Part shown: positions 1 to 8,201 of the stretch, piece by piece
How the letters are laid out: the number at the start of each line of letters is the position of its first letter
How positions within the stretch are numbered: position 1 is the first letter of the stretch
From: Bifidobacterium tissieri
GTDB taxonomy: Bacteria; Actinomycetota; Actinomycetes; Actinomycetales; Bifidobacteriaceae
NCBI RefSeq assembly: GCF_002259645.1
Contig: NZ_MWWV01000015.1
Location: 16,357 to 80,356 of the forward strand
Direction of reading: 5' to 3'
Length of the DNA: 64,000 bases
Notes under the pieces: generated by a model
Databases searched by the model: none
What the model was told of the DNA's origin: nothing
The model's input: only the letters and a program-made list of their open reading frames with translations
Translations under genes and position numbers: made by a program

Positions 1-303
1 CAGCGTGGGGAGCTGCGTGATCCGATTTCGTCGGATCATTCCGTCGTCATGGACGACGTCGAAGCGGACCCCGACATGCTCGCCGAACGGACGATCATGC
101 TGTGGACGCTCAAGGAGGCTTACGGCAAATACACAGGGCTCGGGCTCGCGGACTGTGCCGCGATACGCGCATGCGACCCGCTGTTCTGCAGACGCCGTGG
201 GCTGGCGGTCGAACAGTCACGACATGTGGTGAACGGCCGTCGGTATTGGTGTTCAGTTGTGTTTCCCAACACTAAGGAGAATGGAAATGAGCAAGTGGAG
301 TAG
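1..303 (+). CDS. 4'-phosphopantetheinyl transferase superfamily protein, C-terminal part
   Basis: The frame is open from the window edge, so the 5' end lies outside. The visible 100 residues contain WTLKEAYGKYTGLGL near the middle, which matches the W(S/T)xKEAxxKxxGxGL metal/CoA-binding motif of Sfp/AcpS-type enzymes. These transfer the phosphopantetheine arm from CoA to a serine of acyl or peptidyl carrier proteins. The upstream metal-binding motif is not in view. The stop codon lies 17 nt inside the next gene, so the two overlap. The family call rests on one motif, and the carrier-protein partner (for example the type I fatty acid synthase) is an inference. Confidence 0.7.
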   Translation, partial: QRGELRDPISSDHSVVMDDVEADPDMLAERTIMLWTLKEAYGKYTGLGLADCAAIRACDPLFCRRRGLAVEQSRHVVNGRRYWCSVVFPNTKENGNEQVE

Positions 304-1468
304 GGCTCTCATTGGTGCCGTCGCCGGTCTGGCGATGCTGGTGCCGGTGAACGGAGCCGCATTCGCCGCCGACGGTGATGCCGCGGCGGAGCAGACCCAG
401 AATCAGACGACGGAACAGTCGGGCGAGCAGTCGAACCAGTACTTCGACCTGTCCCAGCTGTTCGATTTTTCATCTGCCAACCAGAACGGTGACGCGGCCG
501 TCACGTCCATCCCCGCCACCAGCGAGGAGCGCGCCCGTCTGCAGGCCGAGGTGGACAAGGACAAGGCGATCGACCTGTCCAAGTACCAGGACAATCTGCA
601 CAAGACGATCTTCCAGCAGCGTCTCGCCCACGCCGAGGAGGTGCTTGCCGATGCCAACTCCGGCACCGCTCGCGTGAACGTGGCCTACGATCTGCTGTAC
701 AAGGCCGCCGACCGTCTCGACCCGGTGAACGGCGAGCCCGGCACCAAGCCCGATAAGCCGGGGAACCCGGACAAGCCCGGCGACAACAACGCCAAGTCCC
801 ACACCTACACGTTCGTGGTCTACGATCCGGCCACCGGCAAGAAGGTGCACGAGGAGTCCAAGGACTTCAAGGACGGCAAGAAGGTTTACGTGCCGTTCAA
901 CACCAAGCTGTCGGCTCCCGCCGGCTATGAGATCGTCGGCTGGGCCGACGAGTGCGGTCGCAGCTACGACGCCGACCTGACCGGCGTGTACTCCACGGCC
1001 GACACCACGCTCGTGGCGCTGCTGTCCCCCATTGACCACGGCAATGGCAATGGCAATGGCAACGGCAACAACAACGGCAACGGCAACGGCAACGGCAACA
1101 ACAACGGCAACGGAAGCCTGAACAATAACGGGAACAATAACGGCAATGGCAACACCATCATTGTGAACCGCGACAACCACGGCAACGTGGTCATCCCGAC
1201 CTGGTGGACCAAGAACCCGCCCACCACCAACAACGGCACCCCGTCCAAGCTCGACAAGACCAGCACGCCGACCACCACCGGCAAGAAGGCGACCACCCCG
1301 TCGTCCTCCACGCCGAACGCATCCGATGGCAGCCAGCTGGCCTCCACCGGTGCCGCCATCGGCACCATCGTCGCCGTCATGGTCGTGCTCGCCGTCGTGG
1401 CCGCCATGATGTTCGCGCTGCGTCGCCGCAAGCTCTCCGACTCCCTGCGCGCCGGAGACGAGCACTGA
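287..1468 (+). CDS. Sortase-anchored, Asn/Gly-repeat surface protein
   Basis: 393 residues. The start at 287 is chosen because AAGGAG (274-279) sits 7 nt upstream; ATG 281 is too close. The N-terminus is a signal peptide (positive start, hydrophobic stretch, likely cleavage after AFA). Residues about 30-145 are charged and helical-looking, 175-255 form a compact beta-type domain (HTYTFVVYDP...YEIVGWADECG) like repeats found in wall proteins, and 258-300 are an almost pure Asn/Gly repeat. The C-terminus has LASTG, a hydrophobic segment and RRRK: a non-canonical LPXTG sortase signal. It should be displayed on the cell wall, with the Asn/Gly tract as a flexible spacer. Ligand or function is unknown. 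Confidence 0.85.
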   Translation: MSKWSRALIGAVAGLAMLVPVNGAAFAADGDAAAEQTQNQTTEQSGEQSNQYFDLSQLFDFSSANQNGDAAVTSIPATSEERARLQAEVDKDKAIDLSKYQDNLHKTIFQQRLAHAEEVLADANSGTARVNVAYDLLYKAADRLDPVNGEPGTKPDKPGNPDKPGDNNAKSHTYTFVVYDPATGKKVHEESKDFKDGKKVYVPFNTKLSAPAGYEIVGWADECGRSYDADLTGVYSTADTTLVALLSPIDHGNGNGNGNGNNNGNGNGNGNNNGNGSLNNNGNNNGNGNTIIVNRDNHGNVVIPTWWTKNPPTTNNGTPSKLDKTSTPTTTGKKATTPSSSTPNASDGSQLASTGAAIGTIVAVMVVLAVVAAMMFALRRRKLSDSLRAGDEH

Positions 1469-1500
1469 TCCATCCCGAGGAAACCGAATCGAGGAAAGCG

Positions 1501-2325
1501 ATGAAGAAACCAATCGAAGGCCGCTTCGACGGCAAGGTGATGATCCTCACCGGTGCCGCTCTGGGCATCGGTGAAGCCACCGCCCTGCGCGCAGCACAGG
1601 AGGGTGCCAAGCTCGTTCTGGTCGACAAGCTCGAAAAGGAGGGCGAGGACATCCTCCGCCGGGTCAGGGAACTCGGGGCAGAAGCTGTGTTCCTGCACGG
1701 CGACGTCTCCGAGGAAAGCACCTGCCGTGACATGGTGGAGCTGGCCGTCAGCACATTCGGCCGGCTCGACATCGCCATCAACAATGCCGGCATCATGGGC
1801 CAGCCCGGCCGCATCGTCGACGTCACCAAGGAGCAGTTGGACCATACCATGGCCAACAACTTCTACTCGGTGTTCTTCAGCTGCAAGTACGAGATCATCG
1901 AATTCCTCAAGGAGAACCACGGCGGCGTGATCCTCAACGTCTCGTCGATCGCCGGCCTGACCGGTCTGCCCGGCAACCTGCCGTACAGCGCATCCAAGCA
2001 TGCGGTGAACGGCCTGACCAAGAACGTGGCCATCGACTACGCCAGCAAGGGCATCCGCGTCAACTCGATCAACCCGGCGGGTACGACCACGCCGCTGACC
2101 AAGGCCGCCTACGAGTACGTCAAGCGCCACCGCGAGCAGGCGATCGCCGCCGGCATGGACCCCAAGGAGGCCAACTCTATGGCGGGCCTGAAGCGGCGCT
2201 CGCTGATCGACCGCGAGGCCGAACCGGACGAGCAGGCATCCGTGATGCTGTTCCTCGTCTCCGACGACGCCTCGTTCCTCACCGCGGAGACAATCGCCTC
2301 CGACGGCGGATGGACGTCGTTCTAA
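1501..2325 (+). CDS. Classical short-chain dehydrogenase/reductase
   Basis: 274 residues, start preceded by AGGAAAG. All hallmarks of a classical SDR are visible: the cofactor motif TGAALGIG near residue 17, an acidic residue after beta-2 (LVLVDK) that favours NAD(H), NNAG near residue 93, the catalytic Ser in NVSSIAG, YSASK (Tyr/Lys pair) near residue 162, and the C-terminal DGGWTSF. It oxidises or reduces an alcohol/ketone pair; the substrate cannot be read. It follows the surface-protein gene by 32 nt on the same strand without an obvious terminator, so cotranscription is possible, but no functional link is apparent. Confidence 0.9.
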   Translation: MKKPIEGRFDGKVMILTGAALGIGEATALRAAQEGAKLVLVDKLEKEGEDILRRVRELGAEAVFLHGDVSEESTCRDMVELAVSTFGRLDIAINNAGIMGQPGRIVDVTKEQLDHTMANNFYSVFFSCKYEIIEFLKENHGGVILNVSSIAGLTGLPGNLPYSASKHAVNGLTKNVAIDYASKGIRVNSINPAGTTTPLTKAAYEYVKRHREQAIAAGMDPKEANSMAGLKRRSLIDREAEPDEQASVMLFLVSDDASFLTAETIASDGGWTSF

Positions 2326-2380
2326 CCAAGACCTGCCGGGACCGGTGACACATGTCTTCGGACCCGGCGTGCAAAAACCG

Positions 2381-2436
2381 GAAGACCACGATCGCGTATC
2401 GCTCCGAATCGGGGATGATACGCGGCCGTGGTCTTC
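2381..2436. terminator. Bidirectional terminator hairpin
   Basis: Two 20-nt arms (2381-2400 and 2417-2436) pair with two adjacent mismatches around a 16-nt loop. A T-rich stretch follows on the + side. It separates the convergent SDR and acyl-CoA ligase genes. Confidence 0.7.
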
Positions 2437-2462
2437 TCCGTTCTTTTCCGCGGTGCCGTCCG

Positions 2463-4283
2463 TTACTTCTTGCCTGCGTAGACCTCGTCGTCGATCACAT
2501 CGGCGAACACGGTGTTCACCTTCGGACGCACCACCTTGAGCGACGGGGTTAGGCATCCATTGTCCTGCGTGAACCGTTCGGGCAGCACCACGAACTTACG
2601 CACCGATTCGGCACGCGACACCTGCGAGTTCGCCTTGTCCACGAACAGCTGGATCTCGTCGCGTACCGTCTTGTTCGCGGCGGCCTCCTCCAGCGGCATA
2701 TCGGCCTGCAAACCGTGTGCGGGCAGCCATACGGCAAGTCCCTCCGGGTCAAGCGTGATCAGTGCGGCGATGAACGGGCGGCCGTCGCCGATCACCACGG
2801 CGTGCTCCACGATCGGGCAGTCGTTGATCGTCTCCTCCATCGGAATGGGGGAGACGTTCTTGCCGCCGGCGGTGATGATGATGTCCTTCGCACGGCCGGT
2901 GATGGTCAGCGTGCCGTCGTCGTCCAGCGAACCTAGATCGCCGGTGCGCAGCCAGCCGTCCTCGGTGAACGCCTCGGCCGTCTTCTCCGGCAGATTGTGG
3001 TAGCCGCGGAACACGTTCGCACCCTTGACCTGCACCTCGCCGTCGTCGCTGATGCGCACCGACGAGCCGGGCGCGCAGCGTCCCACCGTGCCGATGCGGT
3101 TGTCGTCCACACGGGTGACGGTGAACGGCGCCGCGGTCTCCGTCATGCCGTAGCCCTGGATCATCGGCAGGCCGATGCCGGCGAAGAAGTGCGCCAGATC
3201 CGGGTTCAGCGGCGCGCCGCCGCAGGCCACGTACTTGATGTTCGGTCCGAGCGCGCTGCGTACCGTGCGGTACACGGTCGACTCATACATCGCGTGCTCG
3301 GAGATCTGCCGCAACGTGTGGTGACGGCCCTCCTGCGCGGTGCGCGACCAGTCGCGGGCGGCCTCGGCGGCCTTGGCGAACATCCGGCCCCTCATACCCA
3401 TGCCGGCCTTGCGGGAGGCCGCGTTGTACACCTTTTCGAACACGCGCGGCACACCCAGCAGATACGTGGGCTTGAAGCTACGCAGGTCGGGCAGCAGCGA
3501 GCGCGTATCCGGCAGATAGCCGACCACGCCGTCGTCGGAACCGATCGAGCAGTACTGGATGTAGCGGGCGAAGCAGTGGGCGAGGGGCAGGAACAGCAGG
3601 AGTCGCGGATGCCCGTCGCAGATCATCTCCTTCATGCACACATAGCCGGCGCGCACGATGCTCAGGAAGTTGCGGTGCGTCAGTTCGGCACCCTTCGGCG
3701 CTCCCGTGGAACCGGACGTGTACACGATCGTGGCGAGATCGTCGGCTCCAACCGAGGCGATGCGCTCGTCGAGCTCGTCGTCGCCCACGGTGACGCCCAG
3801 TCCTTCGAGCGCGCCCATCGCGTTCGCGTCGAGCATGAGGATGCGGTCCAGCTTTGGACAGTCGTTCACCACCGACTGCAGGCGGTCGAACCGCTCCTGA
3901 TCGTCGGCGATGGCGATCCGCACGTCGGAGTCGTTGAGAATGCGCTTGGCCTGCGCGGCGGAGTCGGTGTCGTAGATCGGCACGTTCACCGCGCCGATGG
4001 CGGCCAGCGCGAAGTCGAGCACGCCCCACTCGTAGCGGGTGCTGGAGAACAGGGTCACCGCGTCGCCCTTGCGGATGCCGAACGCCATGAATCCCTTGGC
4101 GCACGCGCGAACCAGGCGGTGGAATTCGCCGGTGGTGACGTCGGACCAGGCGCCGGGGCCGGTCTTGCGGCTGGCGATCACCGTGTCCTCGCCAGTACGG
4201 TCGATGCGTTCGGTGAGCAGCGAGTAGAGGGTTTCGTCGTCGCGAACCTCGATGGTTCCGGGTTCCGTGTATTCCTTCATCAT
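2463..4283 (-). CDS. Long-chain fatty acyl-CoA ligase (AMP-forming)
   Basis: 606 residues. ANL superfamily adenylate-forming enzyme: the P-loop signature YTSGSTGAPKGAELTHRNF is near residue 187, GYGMTETAAP near 385, and RTGDLGSLDDDGTLTITGRAKD near 445. It activates a fatty acid with ATP and transfers it to CoA. Bifidobacteria make fatty acids with a type I synthase, so the enzyme probably handles exogenous or recycled fatty acids for lipid synthesis (inference). Two adjacent ATGs (4283, 4280) lie behind GAGG; either may be the start. It ends convergently with the SDR gene and is divergent from the nucleotidase gene. Confidence 0.9.
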   Translation of the reverse strand: MMKEYTEPGTIEVRDDETLYSLLTERIDRTGEDTVIASRKTGPGAWSDVTTGEFHRLVRACAKGFMAFGIRKGDAVTLFSSTRYEWGVLDFALAAIGAVNVPIYDTDSAAQAKRILNDSDVRIAIADDQERFDRLQSVVNDCPKLDRILMLDANAMGALEGLGVTVGDDELDERIASVGADDLATIVYTSGSTGAPKGAELTHRNFLSIVRAGYVCMKEMICDGHPRLLLFLPLAHCFARYIQYCSIGSDDGVVGYLPDTRSLLPDLRSFKPTYLLGVPRVFEKVYNAASRKAGMGMRGRMFAKAAEAARDWSRTAQEGRHHTLRQISEHAMYESTVYRTVRSALGPNIKYVACGGAPLNPDLAHFFAGIGLPMIQGYGMTETAAPFTVTRVDDNRIGTVGRCAPGSSVRISDDGEVQVKGANVFRGYHNLPEKTAEAFTEDGWLRTGDLGSLDDDGTLTITGRAKDIIITAGGKNVSPIPMEETINDCPIVEHAVVIGDGRPFIAALITLDPEGLAVWLPAHGLQADMPLEEAAANKTVRDEIQLFVDKANSQVSRAESVRKFVVLPERFTQDNGCLTPSLKVVRPKVNTVFADVIDDEVYAGKK

Positions 4284-4529
4284 GCCTCGAATTCATGTCG
4301 TCGATCAGACGATCGGCGTACGGGTATGCCTATGTCCTCTTTTATGTTACGGTGCCGTAGTCGGGTGCGCATTGTCGGGGGATATGAACTTGCCGCCGCG
4401 ACGTTGTGGAATGGTACAAACGGCCGTGGGCCGCGTCCGTACAATGAAAACGGTATGCACGGGAACGGTAGGCATGATCACGACAGACATGGTCACGGTG
4501 CGTATGATCGCGACACGGAAGGGGATGCG

Positions 4530-5480
4530 ATGGCGGATCTGTCACGGAAGGCGCTGGTGATCGGTGTCTCATCCAGGGCGTTGTTCGACCTTGAGGAGGC
4601 CAACGACGTCTATCGCAACGACGGCGTGGCACAGTACGAGGATTATCAGAAAAGCCGTGTCGACGAGACGCTCGCCCCGGGCACTGCGTTCCCGTTCGTC
4701 TCGCGTCTGCTCCGGTTCAACCGGCTGTTCGACGATCCCGACGAGGGCGTTGAGGTGGTGGTGCTGTCACGCAACAGTCCGCGTACCGGACTGCGCATTA
4801 TGAATAGCATCCGCGCCCATGATCTCGACATCACGAGGGCGGTGTTCCGCAGCGGGATGTCCACGTTTCCGCTGATGCGCGAGTTCAATATGTCGCTGTT
4901 TCTGTCCGCGAACGCCGACGAGGTCAAAAGCGCCGTGGACAAGGGGCTGCCCGCCGGTCTGGTATTGCCGTTCCGTCGTCGATCGCACCAGCTTGATGAT
5001 GACAATGAGCTGCGGGTGGCGTTCGACTTCGACGGTGTGCTGGCCGGCGACTCGTCCGAGCGGGTGTTCCAGCAGGCCCGTCGGAACGATCCCGAACACG
5101 CGACGGAAGTGTACGGCGACCATGAGCTGATGAACGCGGACCGGCCGTTGGAGAACGGGCCGCTCGAACGACTGCTCAAGGGACTGAACGCGTTGCAGCG
5201 GGCGGCACGTGAAAGCACGTTGCCGGACAAGCCGTCGCTGCGCGTGTATCTGATGACCGCCCGCAGTGCGCCGGCCCACGAGCGTGCCATCCGTACGCTG
5301 GAGGAGAAGGGGCTGACCGTGGACGAGGCGTTCTTCCTCGGCGGGCTCAGCAAGACGCCGTTCCTCAACGAGGTGCAGCCCCACATCTTCTTCGATGACG
5401 ACATGATGAATCTGGAGAACCCCGATCTCAACATCCCCGCCGTGCACATCCCATTTGGCATCCGCAACGACGGCGAGTGA
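4530..5480 (+). CDS. Cytosolic 5'-nucleotidase of the cN-I (NT5C1) family
   Basis: 316 residues from ATG 4530, behind GGAAGGGG. The opening ALVIGVSSRALFDLEEANDVY and central VAFDFDGVLAGDSSERVF (HAD-like nucleophile Asp pair) match bacterial relatives of the eukaryotic cN-I nucleotidases. YLMTARSAPAHERAIRTL carries the next HAD motif and HIFFDDD the acidic metal-binding motif. It should dephosphorylate nucleoside monophosphates such as AMP. An in-frame ATG at 4455 would add a His/Asp-rich stretch (HGNGRHDHDRHGHG); I consider the shorter form more likely because of its ribosome site. It overlaps no neighbour, and its stop lies 15 nt from that of the convergent amidotransferase-like gene. Confidence 0.8.
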   Translation: MADLSRKALVIGVSSRALFDLEEANDVYRNDGVAQYEDYQKSRVDETLAPGTAFPFVSRLLRFNRLFDDPDEGVEVVVLSRNSPRTGLRIMNSIRAHDLDITRAVFRSGMSTFPLMREFNMSLFLSANADEVKSAVDKGLPAGLVLPFRRRSHQLDDDNELRVAFDFDGVLAGDSSERVFQQARRNDPEHATEVYGDHELMNADRPLENGPLERLLKGLNALQRAARESTLPDKPSLRVYLMTARSAPAHERAIRTLEEKGLTVDEAFFLGGLSKTPFLNEVQPHIFFDDDMMNLENPDLNIPAVHIPFGIRNDGE

Positions 5481-5495
5481 GCGCCTTCCCCGCGC

Positions 5496-6224
5496 CTATC
5501 CGCGATCGCGGTTTCGCCGATACGTGCGGCAGGCATCCACGAACGCCGTCGCCAGACGATGGCTTGGTTCGTCGTCCGGCGTCTGCTCGGGATGCCACTG
5601 CACGGCCATGAAGAACTCACGATCCGGCCGATACGCGGACTCGATAACACCGTCGGGCGCGCTCGCCTGCACGACCACGCCCTCGCCCGGTTCATGCACG
5701 GCCTGATGATGCACGCTGTTGACCATGATGCCGTCGCATCCGAGAATGCCGTGCAGGGGAGTGTCCGGCAGCACGGTCACCGTATGGCTCGGCTGATCGA
5801 ATGGCTGCTTCTGCCAGTGATCCAGAGCACCCGGAATATCGTCGGCGATCTGCTGGTAGAGGTTGCCGCCCGCCAGCACGCACATCATCTGCAGGCCGCG
5901 GCACACGCCAAGATAGGGCATATGCCGTTCGTAGGCGGCCCTCAGCAACGTCGCCTCCGCATGATCGCGCAACGGAACCGGTTCGTCCATCCCCGGCAGA
6001 TGACGGCCGCCATACAGATCCGGATTGATGTCGTTGCCGCCGGGAATCAGCAGGCCGTCAGCGCGGTCGAGCATGTCGGCAAGATAGCGATCGTCATCGG
6101 ACGGGTCCACGGTCAGCACGTTGGCCCCGGCGAACTCCACCAGCCGCAGATATCCGGGATCAATGTCGAACGCTCCCGGAACCGTCTCCGAATACTGCAT
6201 CATCAACGCCACGATGGGCTTCAT
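5496..6224 (-). CDS. Class-I glutamine amidotransferase-like hydrolase (peptidase C26 / PuuD type)
   Basis: 242 residues from ATG 6224, which has AAGGAAAGG about 8 nt upstream. GGNDINPDLYGG (near 75), YLGVCRGLQMMCVLAGGNLYQ (nucleophile Cys near 110), and QWHPEQTPDDEPSHRL (catalytic His with a following acidic residue) are diagnostic for gamma-glutamyl-gamma-aminobutyrate hydrolase-like proteins. Family members cleave gamma-glutamyl amide bonds, and some serve putrescine breakdown. No other putrescine genes are nearby, so the substrate is open. Confidence 0.85.
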   Translation of the reverse strand: MKPIVALMMQYSETVPGAFDIDPGYLRLVEFAGANVLTVDPSDDDRYLADMLDRADGLLIPGGNDINPDLYGGRHLPGMDEPVPLRDHAEATLLRAAYERHMPYLGVCRGLQMMCVLAGGNLYQQIADDIPGALDHWQKQPFDQPSHTVTVLPDTPLHGILGCDGIMVNSVHHQAVHEPGEGVVVQASAPDGVIESAYRPDREFFMAVQWHPEQTPDDEPSHRLATAFVDACRTYRRNRDRG

Positions 6225-6276
6225 CGACGTCGCCTTTCCTTGGACCGCGCATGGCGGGGATACACTGAATGTCAAT

Positions 6277-6310
6277 TGCGATTATATGAGTGATGCGATT
6301 ATATGAGTGC
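6277..6310. repeat. Perfect 17-bp tandem duplication in a divergent promoter region
   Basis: TGCGATTATATGAGTG plus one base occurs twice head-to-tail (6277-6293, 6294-6310; only the last base differs). It lies between the C26 hydrolase gene and the membrane protein gene, and each copy contains a TATAT core that could act as a -10 box or operator. Regulatory role is inferred. Confidence 0.5.
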
Positions 6311-6329
6311 ATGAGTGGAGGTTCCATCA

Positions 6330-7655
6330 ATGGCTGACAATTCCACTGCGGAATGCGGCAATCCCACTGTCGGGCATAACGATCACCATGATGACGTGGC
6401 GACGTTCCCCGGAGCCGACGCGCTGCTGCATGAACTCGCACGATCCGAATTCCCGGTTTCCGACGATGTGATCGAACGCCTGCGCGGCATCTACGATCAT
6501 CTTGCCGATGTCTCGCCCGATGATCCCGAATTCGAACGGTATCTGCGCGAGGACGTGATCGAACATGGGACGTTCACGCGTGCCGAGGCCATTGATATCA
6601 GTGATTCCGTACTGGACGTCAGTGCCCGGCACAAGAACGATCCCGCGCTGCTGGTCCCGTTCTTCATCGCATTCGAGTGGTTCCACCGGTGTGAGTTCGA
6701 CTCCGATCAGCGGTTGCTCTACTGGCGGCGGTTCGTGCCGTTGCTGCGTCCGTGTCTTGGCGGGTTCTCGCTCTACCAGTACGCGCTGTCCATGTTCTGC
6801 CTGTATGGCGGTGACGAGCAGGGGGCCGAGGCGGCTGCCCGCCGCGCCCTCGACACGGCCCCGGACCATATCGGTTTTCTCAACACCTATACCGAGCAGA
6901 TTCTGGACCGCGTGGAGCATGAGCTTATCTCCTCGGGCCGGCAGATGCCCGACGAGGATGATCGTCAGTCGCTTGAGCGTCTTCTGGACGACTTCGAGAA
7001 GCGTCCGAGGGACGGATGGCATCCGATCTTCCATGTGAGCTACGGACGAATTCTCGCATGCCTCGGCCGGTATGGTGAGGCGCAGAGCGAGTTCTCCCAG
7101 GCCGTGGATCTGGAGAACGCGCGATACAACGCGTGGAGTGAGTCCAGTGATGCCGCGCAGACGACCACGATCAAGGGCAGCACGTACGTGACCGAGATGA
7201 ATGAGATCTTCGACGCGCGCAACACGTGCAATATGCTGTCGAACATGCGCTCGCTGTCGGCGGTCATCGATGATGCGCAGGATGCGCAGCGGGCCCGTGC
7301 CCGCGAACTTGACGACAAGATGGATGAGCTCGGCCGGCGTTTCGACAACGAACGCATCGACATGCTGGAGTTCATCGGCTTCTTCGCCGGCATCATCTCG
7401 TTCGTCATCGCCTCGATCCAGCTCGGCGATGGCCTGTCGTTCCCCACTCGCGCCCTGATGGTGCTGATCGTCATGGGATCGTTGCTGGTGGCGTTCGGCG
7501 CGTTTTCCATGCTGTTGGAAAGCGGCCGTGACGTCGATCCGAAGAACCCGAAACAGGGGCGTATGTTCGGTGTGCGTACTGGGCTGATCGCAGTGATCGT
7601 CATCGGTCTGGTGGTCATCGTGACCGCCATGCTGATGTATCTCGTCATCCGCTGA
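6330..7655 (+). CDS. TPR-like cytoplasmic domain with C-terminal membrane helices, unknown function
   Basis: 441 residues from ATG 6330; GGAGG at 6317-6321 decides against the upstream GTG at 6315. I do not recognise the family. Residues about 25-250 are helical and contain repeat-like pairs (EGAEAAARRALDTAPDH; YGEAQSEFSQAVDLENA) typical of tetratricopeptide folds. Residues 300-345 look like a short coiled coil (ARARELDDKMDELGRRFDNERIDM). Three hydrophobic segments follow (about 350-370, 380-400, 418-440), so the protein is probably anchored with its TPR-like domain in the cytosol. It is followed by a strong terminator and stands alone. Confidence 0.6.
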   Translation: MADNSTAECGNPTVGHNDHHDDVATFPGADALLHELARSEFPVSDDVIERLRGIYDHLADVSPDDPEFERYLREDVIEHGTFTRAEAIDISDSVLDVSARHKNDPALLVPFFIAFEWFHRCEFDSDQRLLYWRRFVPLLRPCLGGFSLYQYALSMFCLYGGDEQGAEAAARRALDTAPDHIGFLNTYTEQILDRVEHELISSGRQMPDEDDRQSLERLLDDFEKRPRDGWHPIFHVSYGRILACLGRYGEAQSEFSQAVDLENARYNAWSESSDAAQTTTIKGSTYVTEMNEIFDARNTCNMLSNMRSLSAVIDDAQDAQRARARELDDKMDELGRRFDNERIDMLEFIGFFAGIISFVIASIQLGDGLSFPTRALMVLIVMGSLLVAFGAFSMLLESGRDVDPKNPKQGRMFGVRTGLIAVIVIGLVVIVTAMLMYLVIR

Positions 7656-7661
7656 CGGATA

Positions 7662-7701
7662 CAAACGGGCCGGACGGTGTATGACCAGTCCGGCCCGTTT
7701 G
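7662..7701. terminator. Bidirectional terminator hairpin
   Basis: A perfect 14-bp stem (CAAACGGGCCGGAC with its complement) around a 12-nt loop lies between the convergent membrane-protein and VOC genes. Confidence 0.8.
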
Positions 7702-7732
7702 CATATCTTCCCCTATCCCTTGTTCGGGAACG

Positions 7733-8131
7733 TCACACGATCTGGCAGAATTCGATGGTTTCGTTGTTGGGGCCGTAGATGTTGAAGAAGCGGATGCCGT
7801 TGTTCCAGAACGAGGAGATGGACTGGATCTCGGTGTCCTTGAACCGCAGTCCGAGCTCCTTGGCGTTGGCGAACGCGGCCTCGATGTCCGGGGTGTCGAA
7901 CGCCCAGTGGTTGATCGCACCGGTTTCCATCGGCGCGGGATCGCCTTCCCAGGTTTCGATGGTCAGGTGGCCGTAGCGCAGGAACGCGCAACGGTTTTCG
8001 CCGTTGTGGAACAGGCCGGCGAGCTCGAATCCGAGCACCTTGGTGTAGAACTCGATAGTCTCGTCAAGATCCTTGGCGGGCATGCCGGAATGCTGGAAAT
8101 CAGTGGTGAATGCGGTCATTGTCTTGGCCAT
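7733..8131 (-). CDS. Glyoxalase/VOC superfamily protein
   Basis: 132 residues, start preceded by AAGGAG. The sequence follows the two-module VOC fold: TDFQHSGMPAKDLDETIEFYTKVLGFEL, then LTIETWEG, then INHWAFDTPDIEAAFANAKELG and FFNIYGPNNETIEFCQIV. The His near residue 14, Glu near 58, His near 74 and Glu near 126 are in the positions of metal ligands. Candidates are a lactoylglutathione-lyase-like enzyme or an isomerase/dioxygenase of a sugar pathway. It lies 70 nt downstream of the MFS gene on the same strand and probably belongs to that unit. Confidence 0.8.
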   Translation of the reverse strand: MAKTMTAFTTDFQHSGMPAKDLDETIEFYTKVLGFELAGLFHNGENRCAFLRYGHLTIETWEGDPAPMETGAINHWAFDTPDIEAAFANAKELGLRFKDTEIQSISSFWNNGIRFFNIYGPNNETIEFCQIV

Positions 8132-8201
8132 GATGATGTCTCCTTGATGTCGATGTCATGTTGATTGATGGGGCGACTGGTGTGCGTGGAGGCTGATTCG
8201 A

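Noticed and set aside
470..2556. Long minus-strand open frames across the surface protein and SDR genes
   Set aside because: They mirror the + strand genes, with low-complexity Val/Gly/His/Leu translations and no start signals; the + strand products have clear domains.
2997..4529. Long + strand extension upstream of the 5'-nucleotidase
   Set aside because: The frame is antisense to the acyl-CoA ligase and its translation is Arg/His/Val-rich without a domain. The nucleotidase family begins at MADLSRKALVIG.
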